Shown here in pieces: positions 8,812 through 16,149 of a DNA stretch of 64,000 nt (positions within the stretch are counted from its first letter, which is position 1; each line of letters begins with the position of its first letter). A program made the position numbers and the translations under genes. The notes under the pieces were generated by a model. It saw nothing but the letters and a program-made list of their open reading frames with translations. It was not told the origin of the DNA and ran no database searches. The stretch is from NCBI GenBank assembly GCA_963722295.1, contig CAVRLB010000001.1, positions 62,001-126,000 on the forward strand. Reading direction: 5' to 3'. This DNA is from Brooklawnia sp032229645. GTDB lineage: Bacteria > Actinomycetota > Actinomycetes > Propionibacteriales > Propionibacteriaceae.

Positions 8812-9807
8812 TCAGAAGACGCGGATTGCTGTCTCGGCAGGTGCGCTCAGCAGTGCCTTGATCTCGTCGTCGAGCTTGACCAAGGTGATCGAGGCGCCTG
8901 CCATCTCAAGAGACGTGCAGTATTCGCCGACGTAGCTGCGCCAGACCTTGATGCCGCGCTCGGCGAGCATGCGGTGGGCGATCCCATAGAGCAAATAGAG
9001 CTCCGAGATCGGGGTGCCACCCAGCCCGTTGACCATGAGCGCGACCTCATCACCGTCGGCGTACGGCAGGTCGGGGACGATGGCCTCCAACAGTTCGTCG
9101 ACGATCTCGTCTGCGCTGACCAGCTTGTCGCGCCGGCGGCCCGGCTCGCCATGAATACCGACACCGACTTCCATCTCGTCCTCGGCAAGGTGGAAGAGCG
9201 GCTCGCCCTTGGCCGGGGGGGTGCATGGGGTCAACGCTATGCCCATCGAGCGGGTGACCGAATTGACCTTTTCTCCGATGCGGACGACGTCTTCGAGTTC
9301 GGCGCCCTGCTCGGCCTTCGCGCCACACGCCTTCATCACAAAGAAGTTGCCTGCGACACCGCGGCGTCCGACAGTGAACGTCGAATCCTTCACCGCGACA
9401 TCATCGTTGATGAACAATGTGGCGACCTTATAGCCCTCGGCATCAAGCATCTCGGAGGCCATCTCGAATGCCATCTTGTCGCCGGTGTAGTTATTGACGA
9501 GCAGCAGGATCCCCTTGTCCGACGCCAGAAGCTTGGCGGACTCGTAGACATAGTCCATGGGCGGCGCGGCGAAAACATCGCCGGGGCACGCGCCATCGAG
9601 CATCCCAGGACCGACCGCCATCACATGAGCCGGCTCATGACCCGAACCGGAGCCTTGGATGATGGTGACCTTGTCGTTGCTCGGAGCGTCGGTCCGCATG
9701 ATCAGGTTGTATTCGGGCACATACTTCAGCGTGTCCGGATTGGCCAAGGCGATACCGGTCAGCATTTCCGGCACGTATTGCTTCGGGTCGTTGACGAACT
9801 TCTTCAT
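8812..9807 (-). CDS. dhaK: Dihydroxyacetone kinase subunit DhaK-like
   Basis: 331 residues, full length for DhaK. The substrate-binding histidine that forms a hemiaminal with dihydroxyacetone is present in GIHGEPG (His219), and the second conserved His lies in GSGSGHEPA (His57). DhaK binds the ketose substrate and DhaL supplies the phosphoryl group. In PTS-dependent systems a third protein, DhaM, is required; none is visible in this window. Related two-subunit kinases phosphorylate erythrulose and other small ketoses, so the substrate need not be dihydroxyacetone. AAGGGAG five bases upstream of the ATG supports the start. It is second in the operon, 44 bases after dhaL. Confidence 0.9.
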   Translation of the reverse strand: MKKFVNDPKQYVPEMLTGIALANPDTLKYVPEYNLIMRTDAPSNDKVTIIQGSGSGHEPAHVMAVGPGMLDGACPGDVFAAPPMDYVYESAKLLASDKGILLLVNNYTGDKMAFEMASEMLDAEGYKVATLFINDDVAVKDSTFTVGRRGVAGNFFVMKACGAKAEQGAELEDVVRIGEKVNSVTRSMGIALTPCTPPAKGEPLFHLAEDEMEVGVGIHGEPGRRRDKLVSADEIVDELLEAIVPDLPYADGDEVALMVNGLGGTPISELYLLYGIAHRMLAERGIKVWRSYVGEYCTSLEMAGASITLVKLDDEIKALLSAPAETAIRVF

Positions 9808-9851
9808 TGGAGCTCCCTTCGCTTTTTGGATTTGTGATGAATAAAGCTGAA

Positions 9852-10487
9852 TCAGCGGCCGGGCCAGTTCTTGGCGACTGCTGTGGCGAGTACACCGACA
9901 GCGGTGGCGCCTGCGTCCACCGATCCGATCGAGCGCTCACCGGTGTATGCGGCACGACCGCGTTTGGCCTCCAGTTTGCTGGTGGCTTCTGCGGCTTCGA
10001 CAGCGCTGGCGGCGGTCGCGTCCAGGACCTCGGCGAGAGGTGCACCTGCAGCTAGCTGTGTCTCAAGGGCGTCGGTCATCGGCACGAGGGCATCAAGCAG
10101 CGTCTTCTCCCCCAAGGATGCTCCGCCGCGTGCCATGATTCCGTCGGACGCAGAGCGCAACATCGCGACGACTGTCGTGCCGTCGAAAGTCTCTGCCTTG
10201 CGAGCCACCATCGATGCCCGCAGAAATGCGGTACCCCAAATCGGGCCCGACGTCCCGCCGACTCGGCTGGTGACGACCATCGCGACCTTCTGCAAGAAGG
10301 CTGCGACGCTGCTACGGTCGAATTCGTCCCATTGGTCAAGCACTTTTTCGAAGCCGCGTGCCAGTGAATACCCGAAGTCTCCGTCGCCGACAACCGAATC
10401 CAAGTCGCAGAAGTATTTCTCGTTGTCGATGGTGGTTTCGGCAATGGTCCGCACAACATATTCGACGGTTGCCACAGGCTGCGTCAT
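9852..10487 (-). CDS. dhaL: Dihydroxyacetone kinase subunit DhaL-like
   Basis: 211 residues from the ATG at 10487, which has GGGAG about seven bases upstream; a GTG one codon earlier is also open. The fold-defining nucleotide motif is present: DLDSVVGDGDFGYSLARG, whose aspartates bind magnesium and nucleotide, then GGTSGPIWGTAFLRA and the C-terminal YTGERSIGSVDAGATAVG. DhaL is the phosphoryl-transfer subunit, carrying ADP as a cofactor in PTS systems or using ATP in related kinases. First gene of the five-gene operon that runs down to 6409; about 80 bases separate it from the macro-domain gene upstream. Confidence 0.88.
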   Translation of the reverse strand: MTQPVATVEYVVRTIAETTIDNEKYFCDLDSVVGDGDFGYSLARGFEKVLDQWDEFDRSSVAAFLQKVAMVVTSRVGGTSGPIWGTAFLRASMVARKAETFDGTTVVAMLRSASDGIMARGGASLGEKTLLDALVPMTDALETQLAAGAPLAEVLDATAASAVEAAEATSKLEAKRGRAAYTGERSIGSVDAGATAVGVLATAVAKNWPGR

Positions 10488-10570
10488 CACTCACTCCCTC
10501 GTGCTTTGTCAACGTATTTCAAGGGTATCCACCCGGGCTGACAAAATTGCTCAAGCGAGCAAATAGTCGG

Positions 10571-11098
10571 TCAGGACACGGCACCCAGCTCACTGAGGGC
10601 TGCTTCGAAGGCGTGAAAGACGCGCTCATTGAAGAGCCAGAAGCGCGCTTCGCTGACCTGTGGGTGCTCGGTCATCGCTTGCGCGACCGTGGCCACCGCG
10701 ATGCGGGCAGCCTGATCGGTGGGGTAGCCGTAAACGCCGGCGGAGATGGCCGGGAAGGCTACTCGAGCACAGCCGTGTTCAGCGGCCACCTCGATGCTGC
10801 GACGGTAGGCGCTCGCCAACAGTTCGGGCTCGCCATGGTGCCCGTCGCGGTAGATCGGACCGACAGTGTGGATCACGTGCGCGGCCGGCAGTCGGTAACC
10901 CTTCGTGATCTTCGCCTCACCGGTCTGGCAGCCGTGCAGCGTACGGCATTCCATGAGCAGCTCCGGGCCCGCTGCGCGGTGGATTGCCCCGTCCACTCCG
11001 CCACCGCCGAGCAGGGAGGTGTTTGCAGCGTTGACGATTGCGTCCGCCTGGGCGTCGGTGGTGATGTCGCCCTTGTGGAGTGTGATCTGAGCGTTCAT
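10571..11098 (-). CDS. Macro-domain O-acetyl-ADP-ribose deacetylase family protein
   Basis: 175 residues, a single macro domain. The ADP-ribose-binding motifs are clear: DAIVNAANTSLLGGGGVDG near residue 20, then HTVGPIYRDG, and the phosphate-binding loop FPAISAGVYGYP. Bacterial homologues (YmdB type) hydrolyse O-acetyl-ADP-ribose or remove ADP-ribose from proteins. The ATG overlaps the stop of the GNAT acetyltransferase gene (ATGA), so the two are co-transcribed. No partner sirtuin or ADP-ribosyltransferase is visible nearby, so a metabolite clean-up role is the simplest reading. Confidence 0.88.
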   Translation of the reverse strand: MNAQITLHKGDITTDAQADAIVNAANTSLLGGGGVDGAIHRAAGPELLMECRTLHGCQTGEAKITKGYRLPAAHVIHTVGPIYRDGHHGEPELLASAYRRSIEVAAEHGCARVAFPAISAGVYGYPTDQAARIAVATVAQAMTEHPQVSEARFWLFNERVFHAFEAALSELGAVS

Positions 11099-11598
11099 GT
11101 ATTGACTCTAGATGCCAGCGCTGCCCGGTACATTCCAATGTGCTGGATGCCGGCTTCGTCGTAGACCTCGCCGAACGGCACGAATCCGAGTCTTTCGTAG
11201 AGCCCTCGTGCGTGCAGTTGGGCATGCAGCAGGAATGGTTGTTCCGGACGCCGCATGAGTACAGCTTCGAGTAAATCGTGGGCGAGTCCCTGTCCCCGAG
11301 CATGCTGCGCGGTCGCCATGCGGCCGATGACCCAAGCTGCTGCGGGCACTCCGACGGGCTGCCTTTCGTCGTCGGCTGGACGTAGCACCCGCAAATAGCA
11401 GACCACGGCCGTGTCGGGTTTGCTGAACCACCAGTGCTCTGTGTCCGGGAGATCGTCTCGGCCATCGAGGTCTTCGTCGTCCACGCGCTGTTCGAGCGCG
11501 AAGACGGCATACCTCAACCGCGCAATTTCGTAGAACTCATCGAGACTGAGTTCGGACCATGAGGCACGGTGCAGTTGCATCGAAGGCGTGGCGATCAC
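11095..11598 (-). CDS. GNAT family N-acetyltransferase, ElaA-like
   Basis: 167 residues. The N-terminal LRYAVFALEQRVDDEDLDGRD matches the ElaA branch of GNAT proteins, and the acetyl-CoA-binding loop appears as VIGRMATAQHARGQGLAHDLL (the RxxGxG-type element). Substrate unknown. I keep the GTG at 11598 because a TAACCT hexamer lies exactly six bases upstream, the leaderless pattern seen at other genes here; the internal ATG at 11580 has no ribosome-binding site. Coupled to the macro-domain gene downstream. Confidence 0.8.
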   Translation of the reverse strand: MIATPSMQLHRASWSELSLDEFYEIARLRYAVFALEQRVDDEDLDGRDDLPDTEHWWFSKPDTAVVCYLRVLRPADDERQPVGVPAAAWVIGRMATAQHARGQGLAHDLLEAVLMRRPEQPFLLHAQLHARGLYERLGFVPFGEVYDEAGIQHIGMYRAALASRVNT

Positions 11599-11751
11599 AT
11601 CGGCAGGTTACCTTGCTCTTTCGATGTCAACGGACGTGACCGTGTACGCCGTCACGCGCGACGAGGATCCCCGGACGGCCGCACCCTGTCACGGCGTTGC
11701 CCAGCCAGGCGCGATGCTGTCCGCAGGTGCATTTGTGGTGCCGGCAAACGC

Positions 11752-11760
11752 TGTGGATAA
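11752..11760 (-). promoter_or_regulatory. Consensus DnaA box (reverse orientation)
   Basis: TGTGGATAA, the exact reverse complement of the TTATCCACA consensus. It lies in a gene-free stretch beside a tRNA and faces a second perfect box at 12341. No dnaA, dnaN or AT-rich unwinding region is nearby, so this is not evidently oriC. Confidence 0.5.
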
Positions 11761-11840
11761 CTGACACGTTGACCTTCTCTGTGGCATGAACCACGCGACG
11801 GCTGAGTCAGCGGGCATGATTCGCTTGCCTGAGACCGAAC

Positions 11841-11917
11841 TGGTAGGGCGTGCGGGGCTCGAACCCGCGACCCAAGGATTATGAGTCCTCTGCTCTAACC
11901 TGCTGAGCTAACGCCCC
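11841..11917 (-). tRNA. tRNA with CAU anticodon (elongator Met or lysidine-type Ile)
   Basis: 77 bases including an encoded CCA. The acceptor GGGGCGT pairs with ACGCCCT, with a G1-U72 wobble; the D stem GCTC/GAGC, anticodon stem GAGGA/TCCTT with loop CTCATAA, and T arm CGGGTTCGAGCCCCG all fold. The anticodon is CAU. The first acceptor pair is not the open C1-A72 of an initiator tRNA, so it is either elongator tRNA-Met or tRNA-Ile2, whose C34 would be modified by TilS. Sequence alone does not settle which. Confidence 0.93.
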
Positions 11918-12615
11918 TCCATGTGCTGCCGCTGTGACAAACCTCTTGGTGCAGCGTGCCCATGCCGCAGACCGGTTGGCCGTCCAGATCTTCGCACCAA
12001 CGCAACGGAACTCGATCGAGTAGGAGTTCCAGGTGCTGCGTCGACGCAACACAAGGGTAGCGGATCGGGCTTCCAGATACGTGACGACGCCGGACGCGCA
12101 GACGGTTCAACGCCGCACACCGAGGATGCGCGCCACGTTACCGGGTACCGAGTGTCGCGGAAACCGCAGATCACGCGCGGCGGTCCTCTGGCCGATGGCC
12201 CGCCTGACTGTCTGGCTGTAATTTACTTGCCATTCGTCCAGAGAAAGACCGCGACTTTTGGGTGCAGCGGCTGGCTAAACCACCGTTGATGCTTGCGGTG
12301 GCGGCTCAGCTGCACGAAAAAATCAACTTTAGTAGACAAGTTATCCACAGATCGGCTAAAACGCTTGACCTGGTTGGGACCGTGGCGGAAACTAACAGTG
12401 CTAGTCATTCCGTTGCTCAAACCCCCAGGAGCACAGATGCGGCACCGCCGTCGGCACGTGTTCCCCGATGTCGTTGGCGGCGGTGCGCACTGTGGAAATG
12501 ACGATCGCTGACACCCAGCAGAGGCCAAAGCGTGCGAATACGCCGCCAGTCGTTGGCGACCGACTCTCTCGAATTCTTAAGCTATCGGCCTGCGGTGTGC
12601 AGGGTCGGCTCGGCG
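11918..12615. other. Gene-poor 700-base stretch next to the tRNA
   Basis: No reading frame here has a credible start, codon pattern or family. It begins at the 5' end of the tRNA and ends at the stop of the DUF368 gene. It contains one perfect DnaA box (12341-12349). One minus-strand frame around 11940-12160 faintly recalls an excisionase-like helix-turn-helix with a stop codon, but I cannot support it. Confidence 0.4.
12341..12349 (+). promoter_or_regulatory. Consensus DnaA box
   Basis: TTATCCACA, a perfect consensus box inside the local AT-richer segment AAGTTATCCACAGATC. It points towards the inverted perfect box at 11752, about 590 bases away. Possible DnaA-binding or titration site; replication origin genes are absent. 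Confidence 0.5.
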
Positions 12616-13578
12616 TTAGCCGACAGCCGAGTCGATCGCTTCGCGCTGTACCGACACCTTGTCCTCGACCCTGCTGAACAGCCACGACGCGATCGTCCCG
12701 ACGATGAACAACGCGATGGCAAAGATGAGCGCCGTGGCCAGACTCAGATTCGCCGTTGCCAAGCCGGCAGCGCTGAACGAGGGGAAGACGACGGTCGGAA
12801 AGATCGCCAGCGATGATCCGACGACCATGCCCAAGATGAAGTGGTACATGCCCGCGTAGTAGTTGTCGAACGCCCACGCTGCAGCCTTCGCGAAGACCAG
12901 TACGCAGATGATGAGGCCGAGGGTGAGCGGAATGATGACACCGAAGTCGAAGTCCTTGATGCCGGCCGCCATCTTGTCATACAGGCCGAAGTAGATGAGG
13001 AAGTTCGACGGGCTCATGCCGGGCACGATGACGCCCAGACCGATCAGCGCACCCGATCCCAGCCAGATGAGCCAATTGGGTTTTACGTCGATCATTGACT
13101 GGCCGCCAACGAGCATGATCGCGAAGATCGCGACCGCCGCGACCGCCATGATGATCCAATGTTTGGTGCTGCGGCCTTGCCTGCCGGCCTGTCGATACAG
13201 CGAGGGGAATGTGCCGACCACGAAGCCGATGAACAGGCAGATGAACTGTGCCGCGAATCGTCCGAATGCGGCGTCCACAATCACCGAGAAGAGCACAATA
13301 CCGGCAACGCCGCCAATGCCGATCGGAATGAAGTAGAGCACATTCTTTCCGAAGCGATGGAACGGCTTGGCCAAGAACCGGATGATCGGGTCATAGACCC
13401 GGAAGATCACTGCCAAAACGCCGCCCGAGAGGCCGGGAAGGATGAATCCGATACCCACCAGAACGCCCTTGACCAGGCGAATCAGCCAGGCGCTGGCGCT
13501 TTCCGGCTCGTCCAAGTAGCTATCCGCAGCAGGCTTCTGCTGAACGCTGGTCGGTTCGTTGTCAATCGGCTGAGTCAT
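12616..13578 (-). CDS. DUF368 family membrane protein (PopT-type polyprenyl-phosphate transporter)
   Basis: 320 residues. After a ~30-residue hydrophilic N-terminus the protein has about eight to ten membrane segments with the two characteristic glycine-rich re-entrant motifs: GIGFILPGLSGGVLAVI near residue 42 and GLGVIVPGMSPSNFLIYFG near residue 185. DUF368 proteins were recently shown to recycle the cell-wall carrier lipid undecaprenyl phosphate across the membrane (PopT), alongside DedA proteins. AAAGGACG before the ATG at 13578 supports the start. Stands alone, with a gene-poor stretch after it. Confidence 0.85.
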   Translation of the reverse strand: MTQPIDNEPTSVQQKPAADSYLDEPESASAWLIRLVKGVLVGIGFILPGLSGGVLAVIFRVYDPIIRFLAKPFHRFGKNVLYFIPIGIGGVAGIVLFSVIVDAAFGRFAAQFICLFIGFVVGTFPSLYRQAGRQGRSTKHWIIMAVAAVAIFAIMLVGGQSMIDVKPNWLIWLGSGALIGLGVIVPGMSPSNFLIYFGLYDKMAAGIKDFDFGVIIPLTLGLIICVLVFAKAAAWAFDNYYAGMYHFILGMVVGSSLAIFPTVVFPSFSAAGLATANLSLATALIFAIALFIVGTIASWLFSRVEDKVSVQREAIDSAVG

Positions 13579-13633
13579 ATACGTCCTTTGTCGGGGTCCC
13601 GCACGATACTACCCGGCGCACCTAGGAGCGCCC

Positions 13634-14368
13634 TCAGACGAACACGAAGGGAGGACGCTGCCACTCGCCGGGCTCATCCAGAACAGCAGTCGCGAGACTT
13701 ACCTGGTCGGAGTGGACCTCCGCCAGGCAAACGAGTAGCGACAGCGTCGGATAGCCGTGCGAACGGTTGTCGCGGATGATCGCTTCATCGTCGTCGGGGC
13801 TCAGCGTCGAACTCGAATCGAGCACATCCACCCATTCCTTGGACCATCCCTCCAATCCCAGCCCTGCGGTCGGAGCCTCAGCGGCCAGCCGGAACTCCGG
13901 GAGCCACCGAGCGATCCGCGGTGTCCGAGGATCATCGACGTCGTCGTGCGCGATCATATGAAGACCGGGAACGAGTTCCTGACGGCCGAGCCGTTCGCCG
14001 TCCCAGGTCGTCACCTGCACTCGGGGGCCGGCCACCTCAATCAGGTTGAAACCTGCGGTCCGTGGACGCTCGGGCACCGGCTTACCCGCAAGAGCGCTCA
14101 GCACGATGTCGCCTCGCGATTCCAGCGAGTGATCGGGAGTCGTCAGCAGATTGCGATTGACGATGACGGCCAGCCGTCCGGCCGCCGGATTCTCGGCCAG
14201 CCACGCCCCGTTCGCGCGGCGATCCCTGACTCCGACCACTGCGGGATGGGTGTCAGGCCACCAGACTCCAGGCGCGTCCCAGGGGCGGTGCGGATCCTCG
14301 TCGCGGACGGCGAGCATCCGGGTGGGCTGCGCGGCGTCCCGCGGGACCTGGACGATGACCGTACACAT
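13634..14368 (-). CDS. NRDE (TANGO2-like) family protein
   Basis: 244 residues starting MCTVIVQVP, the conserved N-terminal Cys being typical for the family. The signature appears as LAVRDEDPHRPW (NRDE with N changed to R-context VRDE), followed by WWPDTHPAVVGVRD and GAWLAENPAAGRLAVIVNRN. Relatives include human TANGO2, for which a role in haem or lipid handling has been proposed; bacterial function is open. The Cys2 position resembles an N-terminal nucleophile hydrolase. Divergent from coaBC with 44 bases between starts. Confidence 0.85.
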   Translation of the reverse strand: MCTVIVQVPRDAAQPTRMLAVRDEDPHRPWDAPGVWWPDTHPAVVGVRDRRANGAWLAENPAAGRLAVIVNRNLLTTPDHSLESRGDIVLSALAGKPVPERPRTAGFNLIEVAGPRVQVTTWDGERLGRQELVPGLHMIAHDDVDDPRTPRIARWLPEFRLAAEAPTAGLGLEGWSKEWVDVLDSSSTLSPDDDEAIIRDNRSHGYPTLSLLVCLAEVHSDQVSLATAVLDEPGEWQRPPFVFV

Positions 14369-14412
14369 GCCTGAGCAGTGTAGCCGGGGCCTCGAATGGA
14401 AAGATAGACATC

Positions 14413-15660
14413 ATGAACATCGTGCTCGGAGTATCCGGTGGTATCGCGGCATACAAGGCGGTCATGGTCGTGCGCTTGCTGGTGGAGGCGGGACACGACG
14501 TGCAGGTCGTCCCGACCGACGACGCCTTGCAGTTCGTGGGCAAACCGACGTGGGAGGCCATCAGCCGTCACCCGGTGACCACATCGGTGCACGAGAACGT
14601 AGCGGAAGTCCGGCACGTCGCCTTGGGGCAGCGCGCCGATCTGGTTATCGTTGCCCCGGCGACGGCGAATACGCTGGCCCGAATGGCAGCCGGTATCGCG
14701 GACAATCTGCTCGGTACCACGCTGCTTGCCACGCAGGCACCTGTCTTGGTGGCACCCGCCATGCATACCCAGATGTGGCAACACCCGGCAACCCAAGCCA
14801 ATGTGGCGACTCTGCGTGCCCGCAGCGTCGAATTCATCGGACCCGATGACGGACGACTCACCGGCGCCGACTCCGGGCCCGGTCGAATGAGCGAGCCCGA
14901 CCAGATCGCTGCCCGCGCGATGGAGATTCTCGCGCGCCGCACCGTGAAGCGCGACCTGATGGGAGTCACGCTGCTGGTCAGCGCGGGCGGCACCCGTGAG
15001 CCGATCGACCCGGTTCGGTTCATCGGCAATCGCTCCAGCGGACGCCAGGGCGTGGCGATTGCTGCCGCGGCCGCCGCTCGTGGTGCTGAGGTCGTGCTAC
15101 TGGCCGCCAGCATCGAGGAGGCGATCCTGGCGGAGGTCGTCGGCTGCCCGGAGGTACGGATCGAGCGTGTCTGGACGGCAGCCGAACTGCAGAACGCCGC
15201 CGACCGAGAAGCTCCCGGCGCCGATGTCATCGTGATGGCAGCCGCCGTCTCGGACTATCGCGTCGCCGAGATGCGCGAGACGAAGATGCGCAAGGAGGAG
15301 ACCGCTGGCACTCAGCTGACGCTCGCGCTCATCGAAAACCCGGACATCCTCGCAGGCCTCGTGCGCAGTCGCCGACCAGGTCAGCTCATCGTAGGGTTTG
15401 CGGCCGAAACCGCCGAGAACCAGCAGGCACTGCTCGAACTGGGTCGCCAGAAGCTCGCCCGCAAGGGCGCGGACCTGCTCGCCGTGAACGCGGTGGGCTG
15501 GTCACAGGGATTCGAGTCCGCCGAGAACACCTTGTACGTGTTGGCTGCAGGAGGCGAACTGGTCTCGACCGCCGGCGGATCCAAACGTGAGGCCGCCGAC
15601 GGGCTGCTGGACGCGATCGTCCCCAGACTGTCTCGGCGGGTTCTCAGTACAGCTGAGTGA
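14413..15660 (+). CDS. coaBC: Bifunctional phosphopantothenoylcysteine decarboxylase / phosphopantothenate-cysteine ligase
   Basis: 415 residues. CoaC half (about 1-180): LGVSGGIAAYKA flavin-binding start, the active-site His in VRHVALGQ, VIVAPATANTLARMA and VAPAMHTQMW. The usual CoaC cysteine in the ACG..G.GRM loop is missing: the loop reads GADSGPGRM. CoaB half (about 190-415): VSAGGTREPIDPVRFIGNRSSGRQG, AAAVSDYR and the Lys-rich KMRKEE segment, which bind CTP and 4'-phosphopantothenate. The protein makes 4'-phosphopantetheine for coenzyme A in the cytosol. Its 3' end overlaps the convergent carbonic anhydrase gene by 17 bases. No rpoZ is adjacent. Confidence 0.95.
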   Translation: MNIVLGVSGGIAAYKAVMVVRLLVEAGHDVQVVPTDDALQFVGKPTWEAISRHPVTTSVHENVAEVRHVALGQRADLVIVAPATANTLARMAAGIADNLLGTTLLATQAPVLVAPAMHTQMWQHPATQANVATLRARSVEFIGPDDGRLTGADSGPGRMSEPDQIAARAMEILARRTVKRDLMGVTLLVSAGGTREPIDPVRFIGNRSSGRQGVAIAAAAAARGAEVVLLAASIEEAILAEVVGCPEVRIERVWTAAELQNAADREAPGADVIVMAAAVSDYRVAEMRETKMRKEETAGTQLTLALIENPDILAGLVRSRRPGQLIVGFAAETAENQQALLELGRQKLARKGADLLAVNAVGWSQGFESAENTLYVLAAGGELVSTAGGSKREAADGLLDAIVPRLSRRVLSTAE

Positions 15661-16132
15661 GGCGACGATTGTCCACGTCGTAGTCGAAGCCGCCCACCTC
15701 GGCGAACGGCCCAATCAACTCGTGGTTGCGGAGTGCTTCGACATCGGCGGCCAACCGACCCAGACGATCGGTGTCGGCGCCGAAGACCATGTCGATCTCC
15801 TTGACGCCGCTGGACGCCGCGACTCGATCGTGCAAGCTGGACTCCAGATCGGCCATCGCGCAGCGGGCGTGCGCGACCACCATGATCCGGCTGACTCCCA
15901 GGAGATTCACGGCCAGCACGCAGCCGGCGAGCGCATCCGGAGTCAGATGGGCACCCGGGGTGCGCAAGACCTTAGCGTCCCCGATCTGGAGACCGACCAT
16001 GGGTAGGGGATCGACCCGGCTGTCCATGCAGGCAAGAATGCACAACCCAGCTCTGGCTCGACCCTCCAATCGGCGGTCTCCGAAGGCTTCGGCATAGGCG
16101 GCATTGGCCGCGAGCAAGTCATTGAAAGGCAC
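15644..16132 (-). CDS. Beta-class carbonic anhydrase
   Basis: 162 residues, the short type found in actinobacteria (compare mycobacterial Rv1284-like enzymes). Zinc ligands and the active-site dyad are visible: Cys35 and Asp37-Arg39 in CMDSR, then His88 and Cys91 in HARC. It would interconvert CO2 and bicarbonate in the cytosol, supplying bicarbonate for carboxylases. The start is GTG with TAAGAT six bases upstream and no Shine-Dalgarno, a leaderless layout. The 3' ends of this gene and coaBC overlap tail to tail. Confidence 0.9.
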   Translation of the reverse strand: MPFNDLLAANAAYAEAFGDRRLEGRARAGLCILACMDSRVDPLPMVGLQIGDAKVLRTPGAHLTPDALAGCVLAVNLLGVSRIMVVAHARCAMADLESSLHDRVAASSGVKEIDMVFGADTDRLGRLAADVEALRNHELIGPFAEVGGFDYDVDNRRLTQLY

Positions 16133-16149
16133 GCGGCCATCTTACGGGG

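Noticed and set aside
11940..12160. Possible excisionase-like helix-turn-helix remnant on the minus strand next to the CAU tRNA
   Set aside because: The resemblance (ARILGVRR then a stop) covers only a few residues and the rest shows no family pattern.
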